The notes: a model not told the origin generated them from the letters alone. Positions 1-10,900 are shown, numbered from the stretch's first letter. The stretch is 64,000 nt of DNA from Zygnema cylindricum (GCA_037447655.1 JBBHKE010003409.1:1-64000); one strand, 5' to 3'. Program-made: numbers and translations.

Positions 1-895
1 GCAATTCTGTTCTATGGGACCAGGTGGCAGTAGCCCTCGTTGTTGGTTTAAAAGCTTTATCTTCAGTACATAGAGCTGTGAGGGGAGGATTATAACTCAA
101 TATATTTTTGGCTCAAGAAGGTTGTAATACTTACCTTAAATAGAGTGACACAGAAAAGTAACTCTAGAGTGTATGGTACGGTCACATAGACACGCGTCAA
201 CACTTGATAATAGTGTTGGTATAGCGGAATGCTTTGGACACATGTCGAACATCAGGCAAGTGTTATCTTCAAATCAGATGTACAGAAAGCGAACCGAACA
301 TATGAGAAATCAATTGTACAAGACTAATTCCAAACGCAGATTTTAAGCACACGGACGGTCACGATTAAAGTGGGGACCACAGTTGACGAGTTGCCTTGTA
401 AACACTCCAGATATTTGTACGAGAAGACCATAGTTGGCTAGACTTATTTGGGCATTACTGACTAAGCAGCAACATTATGTGTACGGCGCCAAATTAGAAA
501 TACTTGATGAAACAATTTTTTGTCGTGTAGCGTATTTGAAAATAGTGTATTACTATTTAAATTTAGGCTAGTTGCAAATTGGTTTTTGGAAGTACTATCG
601 GTATTTTGTCCTACAACAGTACACTACTTCTTTTCCATGTGCAAACACCTGATTAGTCAGTGAGCAATAGATACTCACTCACTGTATAAAGTTTAGGACT
701 TAAAATTATTATTGTATCCAGTTTAGGTATAATCAGATTTTAAGGCCAGTTTTTGGGAAACTTGCAGGTCCTATATCTTAAGGTTTATTGGGACACTTAT
801 GCTTTCATTTTGGAAATTAAGACTATGTATGCTTATTTGTGTCTGTGCTAATTCTTTGGGGGATTAGATTTGTGGTTCATGTTTTATAATGTGTC
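1..895 (+). repeat. Copia B LTR, cut by window edge
   Basis: Long terminal repeat lying just upstream of a copia B gag. It resembles the leader at 10106-10868: both share a block near 'cagaaaagta' followed by 'cgcgtcaacacttga' or 'tgcgtcatcacttga', and the late block 'ccagtttttgggaaactt'. The left end is outside the window. The boundary with gag is approximate; it is placed about 45 bases before the ATG at 943 by comparison with the second copy. Confidence 0.6.
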
Positions 896-942
896 GAATG
901 TTGCTGTTTGTGAGGATTTTTTGTAAAGCTTCTGCTTAAGTA

Positions 943-2329
943 TGTCTACTTCTACAACTACTGTTGCAGCTCCACCTACACTAGTTGTCATAGAACAATA
1001 GGTTATGGGTCTATTTGTAAGAATTTTTTTTTTTAACGGAGAGAAATATGCTTACTAGGCAGATATGGTTGAGTCTTACTTTGAAACTGCACGTTTACTG
1101 GAAATTTTGGATGGATCCCTTGATGAAGCTGAACCAACTTGGGCAAAAAAGAATTCGCAAGCTCAAAAAGGTCTCAAGTTATGCCTTTCGGAGAACATGT
1201 TTATATCACAAATCAAGATGAAGAAGGCTATTGACATCTGGAAATCACTCAAGGCGTCTTATAAGAAGGCAAATGTTAAAGAGGAACTTCTATTGGCAAG
1301 AAAATTTTTTGAAATACAAATACTCGTGGGGAACAATGGCCCACTATACAGATAACTCTCGAGCTCTTATTGATTCTCATACTTGTGCTGGTGGTACTTT
1401 TGTTGAGTTTCAGCAAGTTGCTCTCATCATTAGAGGTCTTCGAAGTAGTATGAAAGTTATATCTGCTGAATTGAAAATGCATGATAAAACTAGATAGACA
1501 CGTTAGTTAGCCATCCATATTATGTTAGAGGAAGAGTCTACTTCAAAGATACTTGATGAAAAAAATCAATTAGAGGCCTTTAACACAAACATTGAAACGA
1601 AAAATCAATTTGACAAGACAAAAAATCAGTTTAATCAGCAGAAAAATCAGTTTAATCCTAATCAAGGTCAATTTAAACAGTTTAATCAAAAGTAAAATAG
1701 ATAGTTTTTTATTGCTTGTTTTTATTTTTCAAAGAGGGGTTATGGATAAAGGTATTGTCCTAAACTCAAAAAAGCAAATGAGACAGGTTTATATCGACCA
1801 AGTTATCAACAAATTTAGTTTAACAATGGCTTTTCTGGTCATCAATTACAAAATAACTCATTATTTTCTTCATATGTCACTCAGGAAGATGAGTCATTCA
1901 CCTCCAATGACTAGGATGACTCGAAGTTATTTCCCATAGCAGCAGCAATGGAGGGCTCAAAGGACGCAGGATGGATCATGGACACAGAGGCATGGGCCCC
2001 TATGTGTTGGAACAAAGGACTTTTTACCAATCTGAAGTCAACACATGCAAAAAATATCTACTATGCTTGTGGCATGAGTTTCTACACTTCTGCTCAGGGT
2101 GATGTTTAATTGTTGGAAGATGTAGGAGGACAACAAGTTGAAAGAACTCTCCATAATGTATTACATGTTCTAGATTTCAAAAAGAAACTGTTTTCTACTT
2201 CTCTAGTTGAGAGCAAAGGATTTAAGGTCACCCTTAAAGGGGTAGGAAAGTCATAAGCAAACTAGGAAAAATAGCAGTCACACGTACTAGGGATGCAAGC
2301 AAAATGTATCGCAGGAATATGGTTGATAC
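943..2329 (+). pseudogene. Copia B gag and protease-region fragment (first copy)
   Basis: Begins with the same Met-Ser-Thr-Ser-Thr start and Pro-rich N-terminus as the copy at 10901, followed by a UBN2-like gag (ESYFETARLLEILDGSLDE, then a KANVKEELLLARKFFE block). Stops and frameshifts break it: the gag is split over two frames at 1065-1355 and 1231-1497. An Asn/Gln-rich stretch (about 1590-1690) and a decayed zinc-knuckle region follow. The last recognisable piece (about 2110-2329) matches the pre-integrase part of the second copy (ERTLHNVL, then SKMYR). Copia homology stops abruptly at 2329, where another repeat begins. Role when intact: capsid protein and start of the polyprotein. Non-functional. 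Confidence 0.75.
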
Positions 2330-3795
2330 TGTCATGCTGCATCTCGTCGCCCATTCTAGTTGTTTATATCTAGGTGTTAGGACGAGCATCCGCCACACTA
2401 ATTTATATTTGGGTATTATTTGGGTTTTGCAGGACCGTACGGGATATACAATACTACATATAGTTCACGCGATTCCCACGACGACTTGTACCATACGACT
2501 TATATTTTTCTGGAATTTCTGACGACAGTGAATCGGGTCGATTCACATCGACCGTACTTAGTTATTTCTCCGGGATTTCTAACGGATAACTAATGTTTGA
2601 ATTCACGTCGGTACAAACAAACTTACCGTACTATATATACTTTGTGCGATTCGCGCCGACGGTAACTTCGATCATTTCACGTCGACCGTACGACTTACAT
2701 TTTTTGGAATTCACGCGACGATAGGGTGGACCGTATCAGCGGTCCTACCGTACAAGCTTTCATTCCCTTGAATCCTTGCTGACAACACATTTTAATCATT
2801 TCGCGTGGAGTAGCATCTCTATCGTTGATACAAAGTATGTGATTTTCGTATTATCACATCTGGACCGTCGACGCAAGTGACAGACAAATCGGCTGTCAGT
2901 TTTGACGAAGGGACATGATTGGACTATTTTAAGTCGTGTTCTATTTGAAGGTTCACGCATTCACATGTTGATAGGAAGGGTTTTAATCTGTAGGTTATAG
3001 ATTTTGTAACGTAGGGCATAGGATTTTGGCCTCCTATTGGCTAAATCCAAACTAGACGCAAATACTTATATGGCACGCTGTACTCTGATTAGCCTGTTTT
3101 CACTAGGCGTAGTCTTTGTTACTTAGGTCATTTTAGATCATTTCCTGCACACAATTTTCAAGTGCAAGAATTTTTTATTTTCAGTATTGAGGGTTTTTCT
3201 GTAACCATATTTTTATTTGTAAAATTGTTCGGACAGCTTAGAGGCGATTTTCTGCCTTTGCGTGAAGCGTCTAGTTTTCTATTACATTATCAATATCTTG
3301 TAAAGCCTTACATATTAATCTATACGGCTTCAGCCAAGACCTACACGGTTTCCCTTCACTTTTCTCCTCCTTTGAGTGGATTTTGACCGCGTTCTCACGA
3401 CACAAACTTCTTTTCCCGGTTGTGGCTGAGCTTTAATTAGTGTCGAAGTTGCATGTTGGGATTATTGATTTGTTGTTTTTATTTCTTGTGATTGTGTATT
3501 TATTTCTATTTGGCTAATGCGCATCTTTTGATTTTGGCTATCTCAAACTTCATAAGTGTAGGGCATATTGTCATTTTCAGTTTGTGTTTGTCTTTCTCGG
3601 TTCTTTATGCTTTGATTTGTTTTATTTGCGTATAAATTCAGATTATCCTTGATAAGATAACTCCTGCAAGGAATATAAATAGACCGTCGGGCTTAGTGGT
3701 CATCCATCGGCTTAGTATTCCTGCACTTGAAAATTGTCACTTTTCTTTTCTCGCTTGTTTGTTTTGTTCCAATTTCGGTTTTCATGTTATTTAAA

Positions 3796-3856
3796 AGAAA
3801 AAAAACAAAAATATTAAAAAAAAAATATATATGTATATATATATATATATTTATAG
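3796..3856. repeat. A-rich and (TA)n simple repeat
   Basis: Poly-A-rich run passing into an alternating TA tract. Simple low-complexity sequence with no coding value. Confidence 0.85.
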
Positions 3857-4010
3857 ATACATTTCTACAAATATCTATAACTAACTTTACATTTATAATT
3901 ACCATTTGCTTGTTGGTTGACGTTTTTATCTTTTTGGCCAATTTTGGGCCAACGATATACTACACTAACTTAAGTATTTGGTTTTTGTTTTCTACGTTTT
4001 TTTTGTGTGA

Positions 4011-4018
4011 TATATAAA
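4011..4018 (+). promoter_or_regulatory. Possible TATA box
   Basis: The sequence 'tatataaag' occurs where base composition switches from AT-rich to mixed, as at the U3/R boundary of an LTR. Suggestive only. Confidence 0.35.
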
Positions 4019-4298
4019 GGGCATCGTTTTCTCACATTGAGGCATGCTTCACTAAAGATTGGAGTTAGTGGAGCGGATCCGTTCTAGGGAGCTCTGCAAA
4101 ACCTCAGTTGTAGTGAACAACAACGGTTCACCCTTGGCAATCACCAGATTGCTAAGAGTGTTATGGAAGTATCATGATGCCTTGAGGGTACACACACGTG
4201 CTAAGGTAGTTGGTTGATTGTATAGACGGATCGTGTTTGGAGTGGATTAGTGTTAATCCACTCGTATTGAGCATGCATTTGTCCAGCTTTCCCTGCTT

Positions 4299-4555
4299 GT
4301 TATCTGGCCCTGAGTGGCCTTGGCTGAGTTTGCTTTGCCTGGAGTGGGATTTCTTCCACAGATCTTGCCCTTAGAGGCATTGGTTAGCTCTTTAGTGGAT
4401 TGTGCCGCTTTAGATCTTCACTTGGGAGTGGTAGGATAGCAATTTTTTTGCCTTTATAGATCTGGCCATTCGGCCTTGTCCCCTTGTTTGCAGGGTAGAA
4501 GGTTTTGATAATACAGCTTCCTGATAGATCTGGCCATCGAGGCCCTGTTAAAGGT
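4299..4555 (+). repeat. Degenerate repeat around agatctggcc
   Basis: Five imperfect occurrences of an 'agatctggcc ... ggcc' motif (near 4300, 4359, 4413, 4458 and 4526) with roughly 45-70 base spacing. Possibly part of an LTR; function unknown. Confidence 0.45.
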
Positions 4556-4712
4556 TGTTTGGCTGATTCGACAAGAGAGTGGTGTGGCCTAGCATTTGAA
4601 GCATATCGGATAGATCGATATTGTTATCTGGTCATCATTTGGTGTTATCATTTTTTATGCCCACCGATTGGGATAATCTCGATTATCCTGTCAGAACCAC
4701 CCGATCATTGAC

Positions 4713-6107
4713 TGAAACTGTGTGTGCTCCATTGCCCACAAGAATCGCAGATCCAAAATAAGCTAATCTAGATAGGGCGGACTCCAAGTTGATATAAACC
4801 CAAATGATTGACCCCTTGACAATCAAAAACCCATTAAAGCTTCACCCTTGCGAAATAAGACTTTTTGTGTGCTCAGTTCCACCATAGAATGCAAAGTTAG
4901 AATATGAGTTTTGGACACATTCACCCACTTTGACTTTCCCTTAGAAATGCAGCCACCTTGGCATGTAAAAACTCTGACCGACTACACCCCTAAGTAGCCT
5001 TGACTCCCTTGGAGTCTGCAGAAAAAAGAATCACTGCAAATGGTGAAGTAAATTGATAGTTATGAATGGTAAAATATGACCTTTTGTATAGGAGCTCTCT
5101 CGGGGAGAGGCTGCTACCTACTAAATTTTATAATTCCTATCTCTCTCTAAAACTCTATCTACTACCGTACGATACCAATCAAATTACAGTATTGTACATA
5201 AAAGTACACGTGCCAGTGTACTTTGTGTACGGCCATCGTACGACGTGGCCAAAATGTCGACACATGTCATATCCGGATTTGTTATCGTAATCTCCGGAGT
5301 TCCCACGATCCAAATGTCATTGTGCCACGTGTCATCCTACGTGGCGATGACTGCAAACTGACGCGATTCTCTTCCGCGATCTCGGCATCTTTCCCGGCCG
5401 TCCGATCAAAACTACACCTTGAATCGTTATTAGCGTATAAAAATTATTAGTGTAAAGAAAAAAATAGCGTCATTCATTCTAATTTAGTCTTAGGAGACGT
5501 TGCAAATTATGGTCCACGTCCTTAAATAGTGTAATTTATTATATTTAAGGTATCAATGTCAAAATTTTGGGGTGCCGATATAGCGTACATAAGGCTAATA
5601 ACGAGTCACGGTGTAGATTTCAATCATAGCCGTCATAAATACTTGCGCGGTATTTGTTTCGCTATCAAAACAAAATGCGCGGTATCTGTTTTTTATCCAT
5701 ACCGTACTTTGTACTCTACATAACTGAATCTATGCATCCCGAATAAAGTTTCAATTGAATGAATTTGTCTACGTGTAAGTTTTTATATAATTATCAAACC
5801 CTACATCATTTAACACTAGTCTTAGACTAAACGGTTAAGATTACTGTCTAATTAGACGGACAACAGGTATCCGGATCAAATCTCCGGTCCGTCAAACATT
5901 TTAGGTAACTCTATCAAGATTGGCCTTCCTGTCCTCTTTAGACAGCCTAAGCAGCCATGGATCTAACTCCTCCTCAAGTCTTCAGTGACTACAACAAGTA
6001 TGGGGGAGAGAGAGAAGAGATGGAGGCAGGCTGCCATCATTTCTTATATATGTTTCCGCTAATTTATTTTAAACTAGAAAATACAAAAAAAACTACTTAT
6101 TTCAACA
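4713..6107 (-). repeat. Lone copia A-type LTR
   Basis: Starts TGAAACTG and ends TTTCAACA on the plus strand. It follows the same internal order as the LTR at 46480-47606: 'ttgaccccttgac', 'tgtgtgctcagttccacca', the 'gttatg...tgacc' block, a G-box (5326-5331), a tRNA-like module (5821-5893) and a 'gccatgg' block near the end. It is in minus orientation. No polypurine tract or primer site adjoins it, so it is a solo or truncated LTR. Flanking pentamers (ttgac, aaagt) do not match, so a clean solo insertion is not proven. Confidence 0.7.
5821..5893 (+). other. tRNA-like module in LTR
   Basis: A D-arm/A-box-like block (actaaacggttaaga) is followed about 45 bases later by a T-arm/B-box-like block (ccggatcaaatctccgg). 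Antisense to the LTR. A diverged member of the module described at 55769. Confidence 0.4.
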
Positions 6108-6554
6108 AAAGTTGCATCTGCCCAAGCCATGGTTCTACTGGAGATGGATGATAAGGGGACAGTCGGATAACTTATCGCCGACAGGGCCAAGGTATTCCAC
6201 CAAGAGATTCTTCTCTCCTTGGGCAATTTGCAAGCAACTCAACAGCGAGATCAGTTTTGGTATTCTCAGCGCCAAAGTGGGAATTATGTGCCCTGGCAGC
6301 GACGATTTATGCCCCGAGACTTTGTCTATCAAATGCAACAGAAGAAGGACACGCTGGATATTTCTGCTGGGAGAGTAATTTTGAAAGTGGTTGAGGTTTC
6401 CAACAAAGGGGTTTTTACATTGGAGGGGATAGATGGACAACAAATTAAAGAAAATCAGATCAATGTTGCCCTCTGCCATCTTCAAGGATTTGAAGACGAA
6501 CCCAGTTTCCACTTGACTTACTTCGCCGATCCTCCCTCCTGTTCATCAGCTTAA
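6108..6554 (+). pseudogene. Gypsy integrase C-terminal fragment
   Basis: Matches, codon for codon over long stretches, the end of the gypsy 1 integrase at about 32810-33220: the block QQKKDTLDISAGRVILKVVE and then KENQINVA, 'CHL' and 'EDEP.FHLT' are shared. This is the post-catalytic C-terminal region of a Ty3/gypsy integrase. It is frameshifted (the two parts fall in different frames near 6219-6378) and lacks all catalytic residues, because the left side is occupied by the lone LTR. The CSSA motif that opens the PHD-like cluster of gypsy 1 is present at the end, but the following cysteines are not. It lies upstream of the gag at 6646, so it probably belongs to a separate gypsy copy. Confidence 0.75.
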
Positions 6555-6645
6555 TCAGTCCTCTAGCTGCACCACGTATTTGTTGGTTTCTTCCATTTCG
6601 GTACCAAGATCGGTTTGACCTACGGGTCGCCTTCTCTCATTTTGG

Positions 6646-7620
6646 TTGTTACCTTCGCCGCTCAGCCTTTACTCTTATTCCCGCAAGTATGATTCTGTAT
6701 TTGCAATGACGGAGTTTTCTCCAGCGTTTGCTGGGAGTCTTACTATTATAGGACAACCAGAAAGTCTTTATCAATCAGCTATCGCGGAAGTCTTTGATCT
6801 CATCGGTGATGTTATTACAGCGGCAGTTGTGGAAATATCGCAACAGTTTGCTATAGCGGCACGCGCTTGAATCCTTGCACCTCCAGCGATGACGATCCCT
6901 ATACTGGATCCGCTCTCTGTCAAGTTTAAAATGTTGCAAGCGGAATACCGTAAGCAAAACCTTGACCAAGTAAGTGAGTTATTGAACGGAAGTTTTGTAG
7001 AGACCTTCCCTGCCATGCGTGATCGTATGGAAGCTCTTCGTGAAGCATTGCCAGACTTAATGTTCGATTCTGAAGTTATCCTGAAATTTGTAGGACAGTT
7101 TCCGATTTAGTCTAAGAAATTTATTCAGAGTCACCTGACTCCAGCGTACGGCTTGAAGTTCATTTTCCACCAAGCCGCCCAACATGCCATGGAATACGAA
7201 ATGCAAAATTTTTGGTGGTAAGCCCATGACCGTCCTAAAGTGGTCTTGAAAGAACCGATTGTTCCACCATCGAACAATCCTTGTCCTAACAACTGGCCCT
7301 CCTAAAGTCCGGTCCATGGGAACCACACTAGTTGCTCCCGAAAAACCGATTATGTTTTCGATGTGGGAAGACGGGCATGATGCTTAAATGTGTCCAAACA
7401 AAACTGTTACCTGTACACATTGGAAACAAACCGGACTCTACGTCCAACGTTGTCATATAAAGAACCCGGAATTTTCCTATTAGAACAAAATTAAAAATGG
7501 TGGCATTCCCACTCGATTCGAAAAACCGGTTCAACCGGTTAAAGAACCGGAGAAGAACACCACTCCACCTAAGGTATCTCGAAGAGAGAGAGAGCATTTA
7601 GAAATGCAAGAGCAAATGAC
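6646..7620 (+). pseudogene. Gypsy 2 gag with broken zinc knuckle
   Basis: Segments at 6646-6870 and 6889-7110, then interrupted sequence to about 7620, read as a retroviral-type gag: a helical region (MRDRMEALREALPDL), a capsid-like piece around 7110-7200 (KKFIQSHLTP, then HAMEYEM), and a CCHC knuckle at about 7351-7392 (CFRCGKTG, then after a one-base slip H-D-A-x-M-C). It does not resemble the gag of gypsy 1, which is Pro/Ser-rich, so this is a different element family. Stops and frameshifts make it non-functional. Function is inferred from position and the knuckle; start uncertain. Confidence 0.6.
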
Positions 7621-7759
7621 GGCTATGATGAAGGAACAATTCGCAGCCTTCATGACTTAAATGAAGCCACAATTTACAGGTATGGCTCACACTGTTGTAC
7701 ACATGCCCACGTTGGCAAGTTGAATCTTACGAGATTCCACCATCCAACAACGAGAGGTT

Positions 7760-8668
7760 ATGTTTGACAAAGGTTCGACCAATCACAGCCGTGACGATAA
7801 AACTCCTATCACACGCATTCATTTTTTATTCACTAAAGAACCTTCTCCTCCCTTGCCCAAAACCGCTTCAGTCATCGCGGCTGAAGCTCGTAACATAGTG
7901 GATCGAACTATACATGCGACACACCGCGTGAAGGAACGCTTGTGCATTCTATCCACTATGATTTCCGACTCACCAAAAATCTCCCCTATCTTCTTTACCT
8001 CCGATAGCTTAGCTGCAACTGCCGCGTTAAAAGCACTTCAGCTGCACAGATATCTTGCTTCTATTCAGCCTATTTCCATAGGGGAGCGAAATTCCCTCGA
8101 TCCTCACATCAGTTTTTTGGATAACGGGAAGGGTGCATTGTTGATCAATGGTATAGCCCTTTCCCTGCCTCTCATGGATACGGGTGCAAAGCCGGTGATA
8201 TTGGGCTATAGCTTTGAACTCAAACTTGGTCTAACTCCGGACAAAATTCAATCAACTTCGACTCGGTTGTTAACATCAACGGGTACAACTGAGCCAGTCC
8301 AAGGAATCACTAAGGAACCGCTCGTTTTCAGGTTCCAGAACGGAACGGCCACAAACTTTGCTGAGATTTCGGTTCACGCTCTGGTCACTAAATGTAGTGA
8401 CTATGAAAGCCTAGTGGGACAGGACGTTATATTTCGTGTAGGGGGTGGAGTTGACATGCATAATCAGACATTTTCCTATAGGCCCACTAACTTCACAGAA
8501 CACAAAATTTGTATTCTGTTAACTTCCGCCATGAAGCTGATGCCTGTTATGGCAAGTTTGGCCACATCCATATCTGCATTTTTAGGGAATTCGGTTGAGG
8601 CTGAAATATTTCATTCATTGTCACGAGAAGAATTCTACCCGATAGTTCTTACTTACCCGAAATTTTGA
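7760..8668 (+). pseudogene. Gypsy 2 aspartic protease region
   Basis: An open stretch of 302 codons. A retropepsin-like active site, LPLMDTGAKPVILG, lies at about residues 134-147 and is followed by a hydrophobic region consistent with a retroviral-type protease fold. The N-terminal part (about residues 1-110) is a linker without a recognised domain. In the intact element it would be the protease cleaving Gag-Pol. Between the gag knuckle (7.35 kb) and the methyltransferase (from 8.8 kb), the order matches gypsy 1. It is open only because the surrounding frame breaks fall elsewhere; it is not a stand-alone gene. Confidence 0.65.
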
Positions 8669-8759
8669 GTGACCCACGTTTTTTCTAGATACGAGGGAAT
8701 TTGATCGAATCTATAACCAAACCTTGTCAATTCCACTTTTTATCATCTCTCCTACAATC

Positions 8760-9786
8760 CCAGTCCTTAAAAACTCTTCTAGGTTTCTCCCCATTAATTA
8801 AAATCCGGTCCAATTGAAACCTCATCCAAATGGATTGGTGATTTTGGACCTCTTTGCTAGAATAGGCTCTTCCCTTCTTCCATGTTTGCGAAATGGATTA
8901 TTAATCCAATTTTATTATTCGGTTGAGATTGACCCTTTGGCTCGGAAAGCACAAATACATCATTGTGATTTGTTGTATTTCTAATATCCACATTATTTAT
9001 CAAAATCCTCATACGAGCAAATGCATACTTCCCTCCCAGAAGACACCCAGATTGTGGGCAACCATCACTTAAAGGATATTGGTCCAATCGATCTAGTTTT
9101 AGGCAGATGGGAGCGCCACGGAATGTCTCGGGCCGGGAAAGGTCTCCGATTAGCTGATCCCCGCACCAAATTATATTTCGAATTTGTTCGCATTTTGCAT
9201 TTTCTACAAAATTTAGTTCATCTTATGGGGTATATCTTGGAAAATGTCGCTGCCTATAATGATCGAAGACCTACGGTTTTGGTTGATTAGCAACGGATTA
9301 ATTCGTCCGCCTCTTATTATTGACGCAGCTCGCCATGGCTCACTAGCACACCGAGTTCACTCCAAATGGACAAACCTGATCGATATTGGAAGACTCCGTG
9401 AGGCCAACTTGTTAGTTCGTCCTCCTCCTACTGACATTCAGGCTGCCCTTTTTCCTTTCCATAAGGTGCAGCCTTGCATTCAAAGGGACAGTCCCCAAAT
9501 TTCAATGTCAATGTCCCGGGTCAACCTCTCAAGGTTCTTAGTCTCTTATCCACATTCAGATGCATTCTTTAATGACGGTTCAGGCATGCTCCGAAACATT
9601 CATACCGTTGAGTTCGAAAAGCCTACCTCTACGGAACGAGAACTCCTCATGCGTTTTATTCTTGGCACTAAAGCCGCTCCTAGTCTTACAAAACGTCAAA
9701 GGTGCACTTTATTAGGTCGTTTCAAGGACCCTCAACCTTTGTCTTTTGTTTTAGGTCTTGGGTTTGCAGCTGGTCGCCACTCTTAG
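8760..9786 (+). pseudogene. Gypsy 2 DNMT3-like cytosine-5 methyltransferase
   Basis: A DNA cytosine-5 methyltransferase in canonical motif order. Motif I (LDLFARIGSS, about 8844-8873) and VEIDP (about 8928) bind AdoMet. Then come DLVLG and the motif IV position (9090-9125), YFEFVRILHFL as in DNMT3 proteins, the motif VI ENV (GYILENV, about 9230), motif VIII as AHRVHSKWTNL (about 9347-9380; DNMT3 has AHRARYFWGNL), and the motif IX/X end with TERELLMRF and RCTLLGR (to 9786). The catalytic Pro-Cys of motif IV is replaced: W-E-R-H-G where W-P-C-Q-G is expected. A stop near 8988 and a frameshift at about 9240-9290 also break it. Canonical order rules out a rearranged DRM-type enzyme. Confidence 0.8.
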
Positions 9787-10105
9787 GCACATCCGTCTCA
9801 ACCAGCTAGGGTGGGGAATGAATCACTAAAAAAGTCTTTGAGTCTCACTCTGTAAAGGACCACATTTCAATTTTTCCTCTTTCCTTCACCAATAACACCA
9901 GTCTCGCAGATCTCTATCTATGATTTCATTAACCTTAGCCATATGTCGTAGTCTATTCCCGCATACACTGCTGTGCAGTCTACAAGTCCAATGCATATTA
10001 CACCCACTCCTCATTAGAGTGCTGCTTTTCCAACCACAGTTGGAATCATTCGGTTAATTGCCTTAAACAAACACTTGTAGCTTACGAGTAAGGTCAAAGG
10101 CTTAT
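9787..10105. other. No recognisable gene; probable gypsy 2 linker
   Basis: Follows the methyltransferase and ends where the copia B LTR starts (TGTTGTTTTTG). Likely the region between methyltransferase and RT of gypsy 2, but no RT motif is seen. The remainder of gypsy 2 is not present to the right of copia B. Confidence 0.4.
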
Positions 10106-10212
10106 TGTTGTTTTTGAAAAGCTTTCAACCTCAGCAAATTAGTAGGACAACAGAAAAGTAGTAATTTGTAGCGTAAGTTTCATAAAGATATGCGTCATCA
10201 CTTGAGGACGAC

Positions 10213-10380
10213 GCAGCTGCTATGCATACAGAGCAGCGCAACAACGTTGATGCTGTGAAAATAGAGCACCGAAACTACTATGTAGACAGAGGAGCGCTGC
10301 AGCGCAGTTGCTATATAGACAAAGCAGCGCAGTAGCGAAGTTGCGACACAGACAGGACAAACGCAGCTGCGGTTTCTTTG
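10213..10380. repeat. Degenerate GCAGCGCA/GCAGCTGC repeat
   Basis: Several imperfect units of roughly 25-35 bases containing 'gcagcgca' or 'gcagctgc' and 'tatagacaaa'. A related triplicated 'gcagctgcgttgtca' occurs in the solo LTR at about 15060-15150, so it belongs to this LTR family. Confidence 0.55.
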
Positions 10381-10483
10381 GATATGATCCGTACAATAGA
10401 AGCAACAGCTGCTAACTTAGATATGATTCGGTACGGGACATCGCAACTCCGTTTGATATGAATAAAGTCAAACAGACCTGAAC

Positions 10484-10573
10484 TTAGTGGGTAGCTCAGT
10501 GGTAGCTCAGTGGTAGCATAGTGGTAGCTCAGTGGTAGCTAGTGGTAGCTTAGTGGTAGCTCAGTGGTAGCTT
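10484..10573 (+). repeat. Tandem array, about 8 x 11 bases
   Basis: About eight copies of 'agtggtagctc' or close variants. The unit also reads as TAGCTCAGTGG, identical to a common tRNA D-arm/A-box core. Not a CRISPR array: there are no spacers. Confidence 0.85.
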
Positions 10574-10900
10574 GACAGATGAGCATTAGCCTAGTAGATT
10601 GACGTACCTCTCAGGTACACCGGTATTGCCAGTATAACACAAGTATAAGACTTAGAACTCATAACACACCTTGTATCCAGACTTCCAAGTAGTAAAACTG
10701 CAAACAGTTTTTGGGAAACTTCTGAGAATTATATCTTGAGTGTTGTTAGGTCAATTATGCTCAAATTTTGGGATTTGTCATTATTTATGCTACCCTATAT
10801 TCTGATAGAGTTTTGAGAGGTTTTTTTACTTGTGTAAGAATCAGTGAGCACTTGAAAATAGCTGTTTGGTAGGATTCTTGATAGCTTCTGAGAGTGTATC

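Larger units (their letters stand above)
2330..4712. other. Unassigned AT-rich stretch, LTR-like
   Basis: No gene is supported; the small open frames here look like chance. The left edge is where copia B breaks off, and the new sequence starts with TGTCATGC, similar to the TGTCAAGC start of the gypsy 1 LTR. About 2410-2760 contains diverged repeats built around 'accgtac', 'gacttacattttt' and 'ggaatttc'. A TATA-like box sits at about 4011-4018, followed by G/C-richer sequence with a recurrent 'agatctggcc' motif. A large gypsy LTR is the likeliest reading, but no partner LTR is in the window. Confidence 0.35.
10106..10868 (+). repeat. Copia B 5' LTR
   Basis: Starts TGTTGTTTTTGAAAAG, the same start as the solo LTRs at 56336 (plus) and 14349-15424 (read on the minus strand). 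Inside are a degenerate GCAGCGCA-rich repeat (about 10213-10380), an 11-base tandem array (10484-10573) and the shared 'cagtttttgggaaactt' block. The right boundary is estimated from alignment with solo LTR ends (the 'ttgaaaatagctgttt' block). The gag ATG follows only about 30 bases later. Confidence 0.65.

Noticed and set aside
3693-4017. Overlapping small frames on both strands near 3.7-4.0 kb
   Set aside because: Derived from AT-rich low-complexity sequence; the runs of Ile/Tyr/Lys/Phe reflect composition only.
7760-8668. Open frame of 302 codons as an independent host gene
   Set aside because: Contains a DTGA protease site and lies between gag and methyltransferase of gypsy 2 in the usual order.
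10220-10405. Cys/Leu-rich minus-strand frame of 61 codons
   Set aside because: Translation of the degenerate GCAGCGCA repeat; no start context or conservation.
10484-10573. CRISPR array or tRNA gene cluster
   Set aside because: Units are contiguous 11-mers without spacers, and there is no B-box or cloverleaf; it is a simple tandem repeat in an LTR.
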